Positions 1-8,490 of a stretch of 53,728 nucleotides of DNA are shown piece by piece; position 1 is the first letter of the stretch, and each line of letters starts with the position of its first letter. The stretch comes from Acinetobacter lwoffii. GTDB taxonomy: Bacteria > Pseudomonadota > Gammaproteobacteria > Pseudomonadales > Moraxellaceae. The notes below the pieces were generated by a model, which searched no databases, was not told the DNA's origin, and worked only from the letters and a program-made list of their open reading frames with translations. A program made the position numbers and the translations under genes. Location: the NCBI RefSeq assembly GCF_002321025.1, contig NZ_DCLL01000034.1, forward strand, positions 1-53,728. Reading direction: 5' to 3'.

Positions 1-60
1 AAAAAATAAAAAAAAAAAAAAAAAAAAAAAAAAATATTCTAAAAAAAAAAACAAAAAAAA
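1..60. repeat. A-rich low-complexity tract
   Basis: Nearly pure A on the plus strand, interrupted by a few T and C. Read on the minus strand it is a long T-rich stretch lying downstream of the two promoters at 134-161 and 274-301, so it would be part of the transcribed leader of the operon that runs off the left edge. Homopolymers this long are also prone to sequencing error, so its exact length should not be trusted. Confidence 0.7.
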
Positions 61-99
61 CCCCACAAAATTTTTTCTTCATAATCTCTTAATGATCTT

Positions 100-122
100 C
101 TTGCTAATTCGTCACCAGCAAG
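100..122 (-). promoter_or_regulatory. boxB-like hairpin in stable-RNA leader
   Basis: The minus strand reads CTTGCT, an 11-base loop, then AGCAAG, a 6-bp stem just downstream of the second promoter. Its position after tandem promoters and before an expected rRNA gene resembles the boxB element of rRNA antitermination leaders. No convincing boxA was identified, so this is a structural guess. Confidence 0.4.
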
Positions 123-133
123 CTAGGTCGGCT

Positions 134-161
134 ATATTACTCTCTATCTCTAGAAAGTCAA
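134..161 (-). promoter_or_regulatory. Promoter P2 of probable rRNA operon
   Basis: The minus strand has TTGACT (161-156), a 16-bp spacer, and TAATAT (139-134), followed by a GC-rich discriminator AGCCGACC. Short spacers and GC-rich discriminators are typical of growth-rate-controlled rRNA and tRNA promoters. It fires leftward, off the window edge, so the transcribed gene is not visible. Confidence 0.55.
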
Positions 162-273
162 CCAGTAATGAAAACTATTTTTAAACTTTCTTTCTAAAAC
201 CTAACTCAATCAAACTTAACTAAGTCACTGTTTTATCAGAAGTTTTAATCTTCATCACCGCCGATGGATGTGC

Positions 274-301
274 ATTCTACAGCATTTCAGAGCCCTTGCA
301 A
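274..301 (-). promoter_or_regulatory. Promoter P1 of probable rRNA operon
   Basis: The minus strand has TTGCAA (301-296), a 16-bp spacer, and TAGAAT (279-274), followed by GCACATCC. An A-tract lies directly upstream of the -35 (302-315) and could act as an UP element. P1 and P2 lie 140 bp apart, close to the P1/P2 spacing of enteric rrn operons. The stretch from here to 640 holds no credible gene. Confidence 0.55.
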
Positions 302-640
302 CACTTCTTGCAAAGATTTTTTTTCGTGTGTTTATTTTTCAAACCAATAAAAATACAAGTAATTGTTATATATAGTTAATTTATTTTCATTATTTTTGAA
401 TTTTATTGAGCACCTTCAACAAAACCTACCCACTAAATCAATAAGATATTGTTTTATTTGAATTTAAATTATAAAAGTATTTATCACATGACTTATGTCG
501 TTCAATTCACATTCTATTCTTGTTTGATTCTTCATCAACCTGGCGTTTATATACACAAAACTTGTTTTATCCAGTCTTCTTCCAAGATACATAGGCCCGA
601 TTTAAATATGAAAAACTTGATTGCAACCCTAAAAATTAAA

Positions 641-668
641 AAAGCCATCGCTATTGAGCAATGGCTTT
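641..668 (-). terminator. Terminator after the copper receptor gene
   Basis: AAAGCCAT at 641-648 pairs with ATGGCTTT at 661-668. Read on the minus strand the stem is followed by a T run, which fits a Rho-independent terminator for the gene ending at 687. Confidence 0.75.
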
Positions 669-686
669 TGGAATATTAAGCAACAA

Positions 687-2735
687 TTAGAATTTCATAC
701 TGACACGTGCCCAATAATTTCGGCCAATATTGTTAAATTGCTCTGTTGTAGACAAGCCGACACCCGCATTACCCATTTTGTTTAAATGTTCGGTATAGGT
801 TTTATCTAAAACGTTATCGACCCCCACAGAAAGATCAACACCATCCGCAATGTGATATGTGCCATTTAAAGACAGTGTGCCAAAGCCTGCACTTTTCTGA
901 ACATCATAACCAACGATATTTCCTTCACGCTCACTAATTCGGTTTTGACCATCGACCAAACGCCAGTAAGCACCCAACGTATAATTATCCTGGACATAAC
1001 GTAAATTCACCCGAGCTTCTAAAGGTGCAATCTGTGGCAACGGCGTATTATCAGTGGTGTTTTCACCCCATGCATACATGGCACTGACATCAGCTTGAAT
1101 AGCATCGGTAAACTGATAACCCATCCCTGCTTCTGCACCTGCGATGGTAGCGTCGACATTGCGGCTATGCGCATCCAACATTCCCATCATGCCAGCAGAT
1201 TTATAGGTTGTTAACACATAATCATTAATCAAACCTGCGTACGCTGATGCCCATGAACTAAACTGACCATGCGCATGCTGATAACCCAGATCAAGCTGTA
1301 AGGTTTTTTCTGTATCGATATTATTAAAGGTATTTGGATCACCATTGCCTGATTTTGGACTAAATAACTCCCAGTAATCCGGCATGCGCTCGACATAACC
1401 TAAACCGATATAAGTTTTACCATCATCATGTTCAGGATGGGTATTTTCAAAACGTAAGAATGCACTTGGCAACGTTTTACTACGCTCTACATTCAAATCC
1501 GCCTGAAGAGATTCAGCACGTCGATCCAAAACTTCAACATGATCCAGTCGCACTCCGGATACCAGTTTATTATTTCCGCCCAGCTGATAACTCAACTCTC
1601 CAAAACCGCCATAGGACTGAAACTCCATATCAATAGAGCGAGCTTTGCCTTTATAACTGTTATGCATGCCTTTACGGATACTATGTTCATTATTCTGCGT
1701 ATCGATCCCCGTAATCAGCTCGATATCATCCCACTCCTGTGTCATCGCAACCCGGGCATTTAAAGTCTTACGTGCCACGTTGGTTGCCATCGGCATATTC
1801 ATCATCGGAGTGGGCTGGAACTCACGTAAACTAAAGTTATCCATCACATGATCATTAAAATTATAGTTCACTTGGGCTTCAACTTTCTTGATCACATCAG
1901 TAACATTTTTCTTCTCAAATCTTAGACCGAGGCTTTCTCTGGCAAATTTTGAGCCATCCATCGCCCGGCCCGCATACACGGCTTCACCATCTGCTTTACC
2001 TGCGGTCAATTCAACCCAGGTATCTTCATTGGGCGTGAGACCCAAAGCCAGATCGGCATTCCAGCGCTCCCAGTCTGATGGCACAGTATTACCACTTCCA
2101 TCCTGATAGCTATCAGATACAGAACGGTTGCTATTCAGGCGGATATATTTTTTGTCATCCCCTGCTGCTACTTCAATATTTTGATCCAGACGACCAAATG
2201 AACCCATCAATACGCTTGTCTGACCACGATAGTTTTTATCTTCATCAAACTGTTCCGGACTACGTTCAAAAATTACGGTTGCGGCAGATCCAGTATTGGC
2301 ATATTGAACCGTTTGTGGCCCTTTAATCACTGAAATCTGGTCATAGCTTTCTGGAGAAATATAAGAGGTCGGTGAATCCATACGGCTTGGACAGGCTCCC
2401 AGGTTTTCGGTGCCATCGGTCAGGATTTTAATCCGGGAACCAAACATGCCACGGAAGGTTACATCACCATTGGTACCGGCACCACTATTCACCGCACTAA
2501 AGCCGACAATACTCTGTAAATAATCGGCACCATCGCTGGCAGGAATCGGCTGAATTGGCTGTTTCGGATCAGCACGGACAATCAGGCCATTGGCATCATT
2601 ACCCGCAGCAGAGGTCACCACAATCGGCGCCATAGTGTACACAGGAAGGCTTTCATTTGCCATGCTGACTTGTGAATAACAAGCAACACAAATCGCAGCC
2701 GCAAGTGGCTGTAAAGAAAATTTAGGCTGAGCCAT
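687..2735 (-). CDS. oprC: TonB-dependent copper receptor (OprC type)
   Basis: Outer-membrane beta-barrel receptor of 682 residues, expected to import copper using TonB energy. A signal peptide covers about residues 1-26, the plug domain about 60-165, and the barrel ends in an aromatic C-terminus (KF). The copper-binding residues described for Pseudomonas OprC are recognisable: a CxxxM motif at C115-M119 and an HxM motif at H296-M298. A Met-rich stretch follows at about 311-316. The start is ATG. It lies 72 bp downstream of a His-rich DUF2946-type gene on the same strand, a common pairing for copper uptake. The family is clear; the substrate rests on the conserved ligands. Confidence 0.88.
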   Translation of the reverse strand: MAQPKFSLQPLAAAICVACYSQVSMANESLPVYTMAPIVVTSAAGNDANGLIVRADPKQPIQPIPASDGADYLQSIVGFSAVNSGAGTNGDVTFRGMFGSRIKILTDGTENLGACPSRMDSPTSYISPESYDQISVIKGPQTVQYANTGSAATVIFERSPEQFDEDKNYRGQTSVLMGSFGRLDQNIEVAAGDDKKYIRLNSNRSVSDSYQDGSGNTVPSDWERWNADLALGLTPNEDTWVELTAGKADGEAVYAGRAMDGSKFARESLGLRFEKKNVTDVIKKVEAQVNYNFNDHVMDNFSLREFQPTPMMNMPMATNVARKTLNARVAMTQEWDDIELITGIDTQNNEHSIRKGMHNSYKGKARSIDMEFQSYGGFGELSYQLGGNNKLVSGVRLDHVEVLDRRAESLQADLNVERSKTLPSAFLRFENTHPEHDDGKTYIGLGYVERMPDYWELFSPKSGNGDPNTFNNIDTEKTLQLDLGYQHAHGQFSSWASAYAGLINDYVLTTYKSAGMMGMLDAHSRNVDATIAGAEAGMGYQFTDAIQADVSAMYAWGENTTDNTPLPQIAPLEARVNLRYVQDNYTLGAYWRLVDGQNRISEREGNIVGYDVQKSAGFGTLSLNGTYHIADGVDLSVGVDNVLDKTYTEHLNKMGNAGVGLSTTEQFNNIGRNYWARVSMKF

Positions 2736-2807
2736 TTCTCTATCTCACTAAATACATAAATTAGGCACGGCTTGAGTCAATACCAACCCAAGCTGAAAAA
2801 TGCAGAT

Positions 2808-3218
2808 TTATGCAGGCAGTGGTGGCGCTCGCCCCTGAGGAATTAAGAAGAGTTGCTGAAGGACAAACCAGACATGCTTAAAGGTTTTTTGATAGGCAAT
2901 TAAACGGACATGAATCCGGTCAAGAACCTGTTTGATGTCCAGATCAGGCGGTAAGACTAAATTGGCATGAACCTTACAGTACTGACACTGATGATTGGCA
3001 TCATGATGATCATGTTGAAGATGATCAGATTGGATAAGGTGACTATGCTCGCCAGCGCTATGCTGCGCATGAGCATCTGTCGCGATAAAAAGCGCACGCG
3101 TGATGGTTTCACAGACCGGAGCAACCTGATATTGCTTCGGTAACAAAGGCTGTAAAAATACAGCAATCTGTAGAAACACAGCTGCAAATGCAAATAGCAG
3201 CCCCGCGCGTAAAAACAC
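2808..3218 (-). CDS. DUF2946-type His-rich exported protein
   Basis: Small protein of 136 residues with an N-terminal hydrophobic segment (about 3-24) that could be a signal peptide or membrane anchor. A His-rich middle (about 50-77) leads into a Cys-x2-Cys pair (CQYC, about 78-81), and the C-terminus is Pro-rich. This pattern matches the DUF2946 family, often encoded beside OprC-type copper receptors. The His and Cys residues suggest periplasmic copper binding, but that is inference. The start is GTG; AGGA lies about 11 bases upstream and no ATG fits better. Probably co-transcribed with the receptor gene. Confidence 0.72.
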   Translation of the reverse strand: MFLRAGLLFAFAAVFLQIAVFLQPLLPKQYQVAPVCETITRALFIATDAHAQHSAGEHSHLIQSDHLQHDHHDANHQCQYCKVHANLVLPPDLDIKQVLDRIHVRLIAYQKTFKHVWFVLQQLFLIPQGRAPPLPA

Positions 3219-3254
3219 AGGCTATTCCTAAAACATGCTTATGTTGATTATAAC

Positions 3255-3278
3255 AAAGCCCAATCAGAATTGGGCTTT
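3255..3278 (-). terminator. Hairpin downstream of def
   Basis: AAAGCCCAAT at 3255-3264 pairs with ATTGGGCTTT at 3269-3278 around a 4-base loop. It lies between def and the DUF2946 gene, so on the minus strand it would end the def transcript. The T tract after it is weak. Confidence 0.55.
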
Positions 3279-3310
3279 GCTAGACCATTTAAATAAACTT
3301 TAAAATGATC

Positions 3311-3841
3311 CTAGCGTTTCACTGCCACCTTGTCTTTATTACGCTGGCGAACCAGTTTTTCCACTTTTTCACGTGCACGTTGACGTTTTAATGGCGATAA
3401 ATAATCGACAAATAATTTGCCATTTAAGTGATCCATTTCATGTTGGATACACACAGCGAGAAGTCCGTCAGCATCGAGCTCAAATGCTTGACCTTCCAGA
3501 TTAATTGCCTCGATTTTTACGCGTGACGGACGATCAACTTTATCGTATATTTGAGGAACTGATAGACAGCCTTCTTCGTAGGGCTGCGTTTCTTCAGTCA
3601 ATGGTGTGATTTTGGGGTTAATAAACACCATCGGTTGATCTTTATTTTCAGACAGATCCATAACAATCAGCTGAATATGACGATCCACCTGAGTCGCGGC
3701 AAGTCCGATACCTGGTGCTTCATACATGGTTTCAAACATATCCGCAGCGAGCTGACGAATTTCATCAGTCACTTCTTCGACAGGTTGTGCAATGGTACGA
3801 AGACGGGGATCCGGGAAACTTAAAATAGGTAATAAGGCCAT
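3311..3841 (-). CDS. def: Peptide deformylase
   Basis: Removes the formyl group from the N-terminal methionine of new proteins in the cytoplasm. All three family motifs are present: GIGLAATQ at 44-51, EGCLSVP at 90-96 with metal ligand C92, and HEMDH at 134-138, giving the two His ligands and the catalytic Glu. The length of 176 residues is normal for a bacterial type I enzyme. It is divergent from the LysM gene at 3962; in many proteobacteria def lies next to a LysM protein and dprA, as here. Confidence 0.97.
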   Translation of the reverse strand: MALLPILSFPDPRLRTIAQPVEEVTDEIRQLAADMFETMYEAPGIGLAATQVDRHIQLIVMDLSENKDQPMVFINPKITPLTEETQPYEEGCLSVPQIYDKVDRPSRVKIEAINLEGQAFELDADGLLAVCIQHEMDHLNGKLFVDYLSPLKRQRAREKVEKLVRQRNKDKVAVKR

Positions 3842-3961
3842 ACTGCGTCCTCAATTATGCCATTGATCAAAAAACCAAATGAAGGGAATGCTTCATCAAA
3901 AAAATGTGTGTAAGATCGTTATTATAACGCAACTACGCACATAATTTTAGGAATTATGATA

Positions 3962-5116
3962 ATGAAAAAGGTTTTGAAGGGCATGCCATTTTTTAGTGCC
4001 TTGGGGTTTAAAAATCAGATGCTGGCACTTGCCGTTTGTGTAGGCGTCAGTATGGGGACCATTCATTCTGCCGAGGCAGCACCTGCACGCAACGTCAATC
4101 CACCGGCATTAAAAGCCAATGCACCGAACGTTTATGTGGTGAAAAAAGGCGATACGCTTTGGGACATCTCGAAACGTTTCCTGAAAAATCCGGTACGTTG
4201 GCCGGAAATCTGGGCCAGCAATAAGCACGTGAAAAATCCACACTGGATTTTCCCGGGTGACCGCCTGTTAATGTGCGATTACCAGGGCCGTCCAATTATT
4301 GGTAAAGACGAAGGTGATGGTTGTGAAGGTATTATCAGCCGCTATCTTGGCAGTACTTCTCTGCAACCCCAGATTCGGGTTGAATCTTTAAATAATACCA
4401 TTCCAGTGATTCCGCTTGAGCATATCAAGCAGTGGCTGGAACGCTATACCCTTCTGGCACCTGATTCAGTTCAGGGCACACCCTACATTCTCGGAACTGC
4501 AGATCAGCGCGTACTGGCTGGCAAAGGCCAGAAAGTTTATGCACGTGGTCACGGTCTGGTAGTTGGCCAACGCTATGCGGTGTATCGTGAAGCGGAACCG
4601 TATGTATTTACGGATGCAAACGGCAAGAAATATACGGCTGCACTGGAGCTGCAACAGGTGGCATCTGGTATTGCAGTTCGTGGCGAAGGTGATGTCACCA
4701 CACTTGAACTGACAGATAGTTACAATGCTGAAGTACGTCGCGGTGACCGTGTACTCCCTGAATACGATCCAATGTTACCAACCCTGTTCTATCCGACCAA
4801 TGCGGAAAACATTGCTGCCGGTGGCCAGATTGTGCGTGTATTGGGATCAATTGGTACCGCGGCACGTCATAGTGTTGTCACCATTGACCGTGGTACGGCA
4901 CATGGGGTTCAGACAGGTCATGTCTTTAGTGTGAATCAAAAAGGTGAAGTGGTCACTGATCCGAAGACTAAAGAACGTGTGCAATTGCCAGGCGAGCGTA
5001 TTGGTCAGGTCATGGTATTTAAAACCTTCGATCAATTGAGCTACGCTTATGTGCTGGAAAGTGAATTACCAATCAAGGTTGGTGCCAACATTCAGCCGCC
5101 ACTATTAGAAGACTAA
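3962..5116 (+). CDS. LysM domain exported protein
   Basis: Protein of 384 residues from the ATG at 3962. That start has AGGA 9 bases upstream, while the in-frame ATG at 3956 is only 3 bases from it. A signal peptide or anchor covers about residues 1-40. One LysM domain follows (about 57-104, starting VYVVKKGDTLWDIS) and should bind peptidoglycan in the periplasm. The remaining 280 residues form a domain I do not recognise, typical of the conserved LysM protein encoded upstream of dprA in gamma-proteobacteria. No enzymatic motif is visible, so a structural or cell-wall-associated role is all that can be said. Confidence 0.85.
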   Translation: MKKVLKGMPFFSALGFKNQMLALAVCVGVSMGTIHSAEAAPARNVNPPALKANAPNVYVVKKGDTLWDISKRFLKNPVRWPEIWASNKHVKNPHWIFPGDRLLMCDYQGRPIIGKDEGDGCEGIISRYLGSTSLQPQIRVESLNNTIPVIPLEHIKQWLERYTLLAPDSVQGTPYILGTADQRVLAGKGQKVYARGHGLVVGQRYAVYREAEPYVFTDANGKKYTAALELQQVASGIAVRGEGDVTTLELTDSYNAEVRRGDRVLPEYDPMLPTLFYPTNAENIAAGGQIVRVLGSIGTAARHSVVTIDRGTAHGVQTGHVFSVNQKGEVVTDPKTKERVQLPGERIGQVMVFKTFDQLSYAYVLESELPIKVGANIQPPLLED

Positions 5117-5126
5117 GCTTTTAAAC

Positions 5127-5156
5127 GGGATGATGTGGATTGATCGGCATCATCCC
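5127..5156 (+). terminator. Hairpin after the LysM gene
   Basis: GGGATGATG at 5127-5135 pairs with CATCATCCC at 5148-5156. The following sequence is only moderately T-rich, so termination may be partial and dprA may receive read-through. Confidence 0.5.
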
Positions 5157-5207
5157 TCCTGTTTGAACTCATACCCATAATAAGAAGACACCGAAATAGG
5201 TCTCACC

Positions 5208-6347
5208 ATGTTGAATACATTGTCGACAGCGCAAATCCATGCCATTACGCTGTGGTATTTACTGCAACACTCCCTCAGCAGCTTTTATAAAATCAGTCAG
5301 CATTATGCAGACCTCGCCCATGCAATTGATGGTTCTCAAACCGAAACCTGGCGTAAGTTGGGCATTCATAAAAACCACATTCAGCGCCTGCAAGATTTCC
5401 AGTCAAGTGAGTCGCAGCTCCATTTTCAGCGCAGTCTTGAGCAGATCCAGTTGCACAGTGACTTTGTGCTTTTACATACAGATGCCGAATATCCACAGCA
5501 ATTGAGCCATTATGCGCATAAGCCGCCAATCCTGTTCGGGCAAGGGTATGCAGATCAATTGCTGCAACCGCAAATCGCGATTGTGGGGAGTCGCAAGCCA
5601 AGTCTGCACGGCCGGCAAGTCGCTTATGACTTTGCTTTTTATTTGAGTGAACAGGGTTTTTATATTAATAGTGGCCTGGCACAAGGGATTGATGAAGCAG
5701 CACATCAGGCCGCATTACAACATCGGCGAACGATTGCAGTGATGGGCACAGGCATTGAACAGACCTACCCTGCCGCCCATCAAACACTACGTCAGCAAAT
5801 CATCGAACATGGAGGTACGGTCATTACTGAGTTTTTGCCATTTACTCCCCCCTTACAGCAGCATTTTCCACGGCGTAACCGAATTGTCAGTGGCTTAAGC
5901 CTCGGGGTGATTGTGGCAGAAGCCGCCTTGAAAAGCGGTTCATTGCTGACCGCACAATGGGCAGCGGAACAAGGCAAGACCACATTCGCCATTCCGGGAC
6001 ATATTTACAGCGAGCATCATCAGGGCTGCCACCAACTGATTCGTGAAGGTGCAATTCTGATTGATCACCCGCAGCAGGTCATCGAAGAACTGGCACTGGC
6101 GACGCAATGGCAGGCTTTGGAAAATACTCCCAAACTGGAAGTCGCTGCAGCAGAATCACAACAGATCCCACCACATCTTCTTAGTCTATATAACCAGCTG
6201 GACTGGGTGGGACAGACTCTGGATCAGCTGGGAACGCAGGTGCAGCAAGAAGTATCTGCCTTGACCAGTCAACTGATGGAACTGGAATTACTCGGTTTTT
6301 GCACCCAGCAAGCCGGCCTGTATCTACGTTGTCGGATTCTTAAATAA
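5208..6347 (+). CDS. dprA: DNA processing protein DprA
   Basis: Binds incoming single-stranded DNA and loads RecA during natural transformation. The Rossmann-like DprA core is clear: GSRKPS from 127, SGLAQGID around 155-162, PRRNR at 221-225 and the GSLLTA segment from 244. An N-terminal helical region (1-90) and a C-terminal winged-helix-like domain (about 315-379) complete the usual layout. The length of 379 residues is normal. The gene sits between the LysM gene and tsaC, a conserved order. Its presence is consistent with a naturally competent organism. Confidence 0.95.
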   Translation: MLNTLSTAQIHAITLWYLLQHSLSSFYKISQHYADLAHAIDGSQTETWRKLGIHKNHIQRLQDFQSSESQLHFQRSLEQIQLHSDFVLLHTDAEYPQQLSHYAHKPPILFGQGYADQLLQPQIAIVGSRKPSLHGRQVAYDFAFYLSEQGFYINSGLAQGIDEAAHQAALQHRRTIAVMGTGIEQTYPAAHQTLRQQIIEHGGTVITEFLPFTPPLQQHFPRRNRIVSGLSLGVIVAEAALKSGSLLTAQWAAEQGKTTFAIPGHIYSEHHQGCHQLIREGAILIDHPQQVIEELALATQWQALENTPKLEVAAAESQQIPPHLLSLYNQLDWVGQTLDQLGTQVQQEVSALTSQLMELELLGFCTQQAGLYLRCRILK

Positions 6348-6388
6348 GGTTCACAATAGCGCTTTGTTGTTTGATATAAGGTATCCAC

Positions 6389-6958
6389 ATGATCACTACC
6401 TCTGTTGCCGAAGCAGCAGCATGGCTTAAAGACGGACAAGTCTTGGCATATCCCACAGAGGCTGTTTGGGGCTTGGGTTGCGACCCCTACAATGAACAGG
6501 CATTTCATCAGATTTTGACCTTGAAGCAGCGCCCGATTGAGAAAGGTGTAATTTTGTTGGCAGCTCATCTTTCACAGGTAGAACATCTGCTGCAGGATTT
6601 AAGCGAAGAAATGCGTGAAAAAGTGATTGAATCCTGGAGCAATGACAGGCCTGCTGAGCGTGCGACCACCTGGCTGCTTCCTGCCCATCAGGAGATTCCT
6701 GGCTGGATTAAGGGCAAGCATCCCAAAGTTGCAGTCCGCGTCACCAACCATCCGCTCTGTGTAGCATTGTGTCAGGCCTTTGGCGGTTTTATCGTTTCTA
6801 CCAGTGCCAACCCTGCCGGCATGGAACCTGCCCGCTCACTGCAGGATGCGATCCGCTATTTTGACCAGAACCTGAATTATCTAAATGGTGACCTCGGTTT
6901 AAGTCAGCAACCAAGCCGGATCATTGATGCAGTGACTGGTGTAGTTATTCGTGACTGA
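6389..6958 (+). CDS. tsaC: Threonylcarbamoyl-AMP synthase TsaC
   Basis: Makes threonylcarbamoyl-AMP from threonine, bicarbonate and ATP, the first step of t6A37 modification in tRNAs that read ANN codons. YrdC-family motifs are visible: YPTEAVWGLG at 21-30, KQRP at 46-49 and STSANPAG at 137-144. At 189 residues it is the short TsaC form, without the extra Sua5 domain. It starts 41 bases after dprA and is probably in the same transcript. A strong terminator follows. Confidence 0.95.
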   Translation: MITTSVAEAAAWLKDGQVLAYPTEAVWGLGCDPYNEQAFHQILTLKQRPIEKGVILLAAHLSQVEHLLQDLSEEMREKVIESWSNDRPAERATTWLLPAHQEIPGWIKGKHPKVAVRVTNHPLCVALCQAFGGFIVSTSANPAGMEPARSLQDAIRYFDQNLNYLNGDLGLSQQPSRIIDAVTGVVIRD

Positions 6959-6969
6959 GTCCTGTCTGA

Positions 6970-6998
6970 TTTAGTCGGGACACTCAAGCCCGACTAAA
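6970..6998 (+). terminator. Terminator after tsaC
   Basis: TTTAGTCGGG at 6970-6979 pairs with CCCGACTAAA at 6989-6998, followed by GTTTTAAG. It ends the LysM-dprA-tsaC group. Confidence 0.75.
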
Positions 6999-7008
6999 GT
7001 TTTAAGAC

Positions 7009-7136
7009 AAAAAAAAGCTCAGCCATATAGGGATGGCTGAGCATAAAAAAGGATGTGCATAAATCACATCCAGAGGGTTCATAAAATCTCTGGGAGTCTG
7101 ATAAAACAAGGATTTTCTTGCTTGATCCTTCTCGAT
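7009..7136 (-). ncRNA. Candidate small RNA, unidentified
   Basis: An intergenic unit of about 128 nt with its own promoter (7143-7171) and a strong terminator. On the minus strand it contains, in order: a hairpin AAGGAT/ATCCTT (7130-7108); a short stem CAGAG/CTCTG (7092-7071); GGATGTG/CACATCC (7071-7051) followed by six T; and GCTCAGCCAT/ATGGCTGAGC (7042-7017) followed by eight T. Stems two and three share a base, so they may be alternatives. The 3' hairpin plus U run is typical of Hfq-dependent small RNAs. An in-frame stretch with ATG exists on this strand but runs through the terminator and lacks a good ribosome site. I cannot match it to a named RNA. Confidence 0.55.
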
Positions 7137-7142
7137 GGGCGC

Positions 7143-7171
7143 ATTATGAAAGAAACTGAATACAACGACAA
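7143..7171 (-). promoter_or_regulatory. Promoter of the small-RNA candidate
   Basis: The minus strand has TTGTCG (7171-7166), a 17-bp spacer and CATAAT (7148-7143), then the GC-rich discriminator GCGCCC. The predicted start is near 7136. The rest of the gap up to 7403 is AT-rich with no gene seen. Confidence 0.55.
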
Positions 7172-7403
7172 GTACAATAAAACAATCAAACAATACATAT
7201 TTTCTATTAATAGCAAACAATTTTTGACCAATATTCAAAATATCTTGCTCTTTCTATTCTCTTTTTAAAATAAAACGATATTTTTCTATTTGTTTTAACA
7301 TTTGAAAATTAGCATTTAAAAGGGGATTTCAATTAAAAAAGTTTTGATCAACCGCTCAATATTTAATCAGACAAAATTCTTAATCAGCCCTTTTAATTCC
7401 TGA

Positions 7404-8312
7404 TTAAGCGGATCTTCCGGGATATTGAGCCCAGAGGATTCCAAGTAAAATGATGCCACCGCCGATACTGTGATACATGGTCCACGCTTCACCCAGCCAC
7501 AAATATGCGACTACTGCAGTAAAAACCGGCATCAGGTTCATAAAAATACTACTGCGATTGGGACCAAGTTGCTGCACAGCCATCATCCAGAATAACGGCG
7601 CGGCAATGGAAGGAAAAATTCCGGCATAGATAATGCTGGCTGCATTAGCATGATTGATGCTGTCCAGACCTAAAATCAATACCAAAGGAATATGATAGAG
7701 AAAGGCCATAAAAATCTGAATATACAGGCTCACTAAGAGTGGAATCTGAATCTGCCATTTTTTCAGAAACACGCCATAACAGGCATAGAAAAATACTGCG
7801 ATCAACATCAACAGATCGCCAATATAACTTTCACCAACAGTTAAAAACTGCAGGCCCTGCCCTTGTGCCATGACATACATCAAGCCAATAAAAGACAGAA
7901 GACTCCCCAGCACTGCAGCCTGTGTTGGGCGAATCCTTAAAACAAAAATACCCACGATAATGGTAAAAATAGGAATAAAGGCATTGATGAGGCCCATATT
8001 GGTTGCAGTGGTATAGTGTGCCGAACTATAAGCCAACCCCTGATAAAGCACCATTCCCAGCGCACTCAAAACAGCAAAATGCCCGAGATATGGACGGATC
8101 TCCGGCCACGCTGCTTTGACTTTGGGCAACATGAATGGAGTTAAAATCAGTAAGGCCAAGGCCCAGCGGTAGAAACTGATACTGATGGGAGAAATATAAT
8201 CTGCCACATAGCGGGTGACGGTCATATTCAAAGACCAAATCAAAACTGCGGCCAGGGGTAAGGCCATGGCCCACCAGACTGCCTTTTGTTGCTGTGTCAT
8301 ACTTTCATCCAT
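7404..8312 (-). CDS. EamA-family (DMT) transporter
   Basis: Inner-membrane protein of 302 residues with about ten hydrophobic segments in two EamA repeats, the architecture of drug/metabolite exporters. Substrates in this family vary widely (amino acids, sugars, drugs) and nothing here narrows it. The annotated ATG at 8312 has a poor upstream ribosome site; a second in-frame ATG at 8300 has GGA about 10 bases upstream and could be the true start. It stands alone, with a 444-bp gap downstream containing the small-RNA candidate. Confidence 0.88.
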   Translation of the reverse strand: MDESMTQQQKAVWWAMALPLAAVLIWSLNMTVTRYVADYISPISISFYRWALALLILTPFMLPKVKAAWPEIRPYLGHFAVLSALGMVLYQGLAYSSAHYTTATNMGLINAFIPIFTIIVGIFVLRIRPTQAAVLGSLLSFIGLMYVMAQGQGLQFLTVGESYIGDLLMLIAVFFYACYGVFLKKWQIQIPLLVSLYIQIFMAFLYHIPLVLILGLDSINHANAASIIYAGIFPSIAAPLFWMMAVQQLGPNRSSIFMNLMPVFTAVVAYLWLGEAWTMYHSIGGGIILLGILWAQYPGRSA

Positions 8313-8490
8313 GAGTCGCTGGTCTTGTTATTAAGCTATGCGTATTCGCGCATCCTAGCATAATAGATTTTTCACATAATATTGAGGCAATTTGCAGCTT
8401 TAAGTAACTGAGCTCACCTGTTTTTACTTGTACTGAAAGCGAATACCCGTTAAAACAAATACCGTTCAGTCGCAATAAACAGGAAATCTA

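Noticed and set aside
449..679. Open frame of 76 codons on the plus strand
   Set aside because: AT-rich, no credible ribosome site, and its end overlaps the terminator at 641-668. It looks like chance in the leader upstream region.
4206..4216. GCACGTGAAA inside the LysM gene as a second parS
   Set aside because: Only the central CACGTGAAA matches; the left arm does not, and it lies within a coding region.
7002..7238. Open frame of 78 codons on the minus strand over the small-RNA candidate
   Set aside because: It runs through two terminator hairpins, begins upstream of the promoter, and has no ribosome site. The RNA-gene reading explains the region better.
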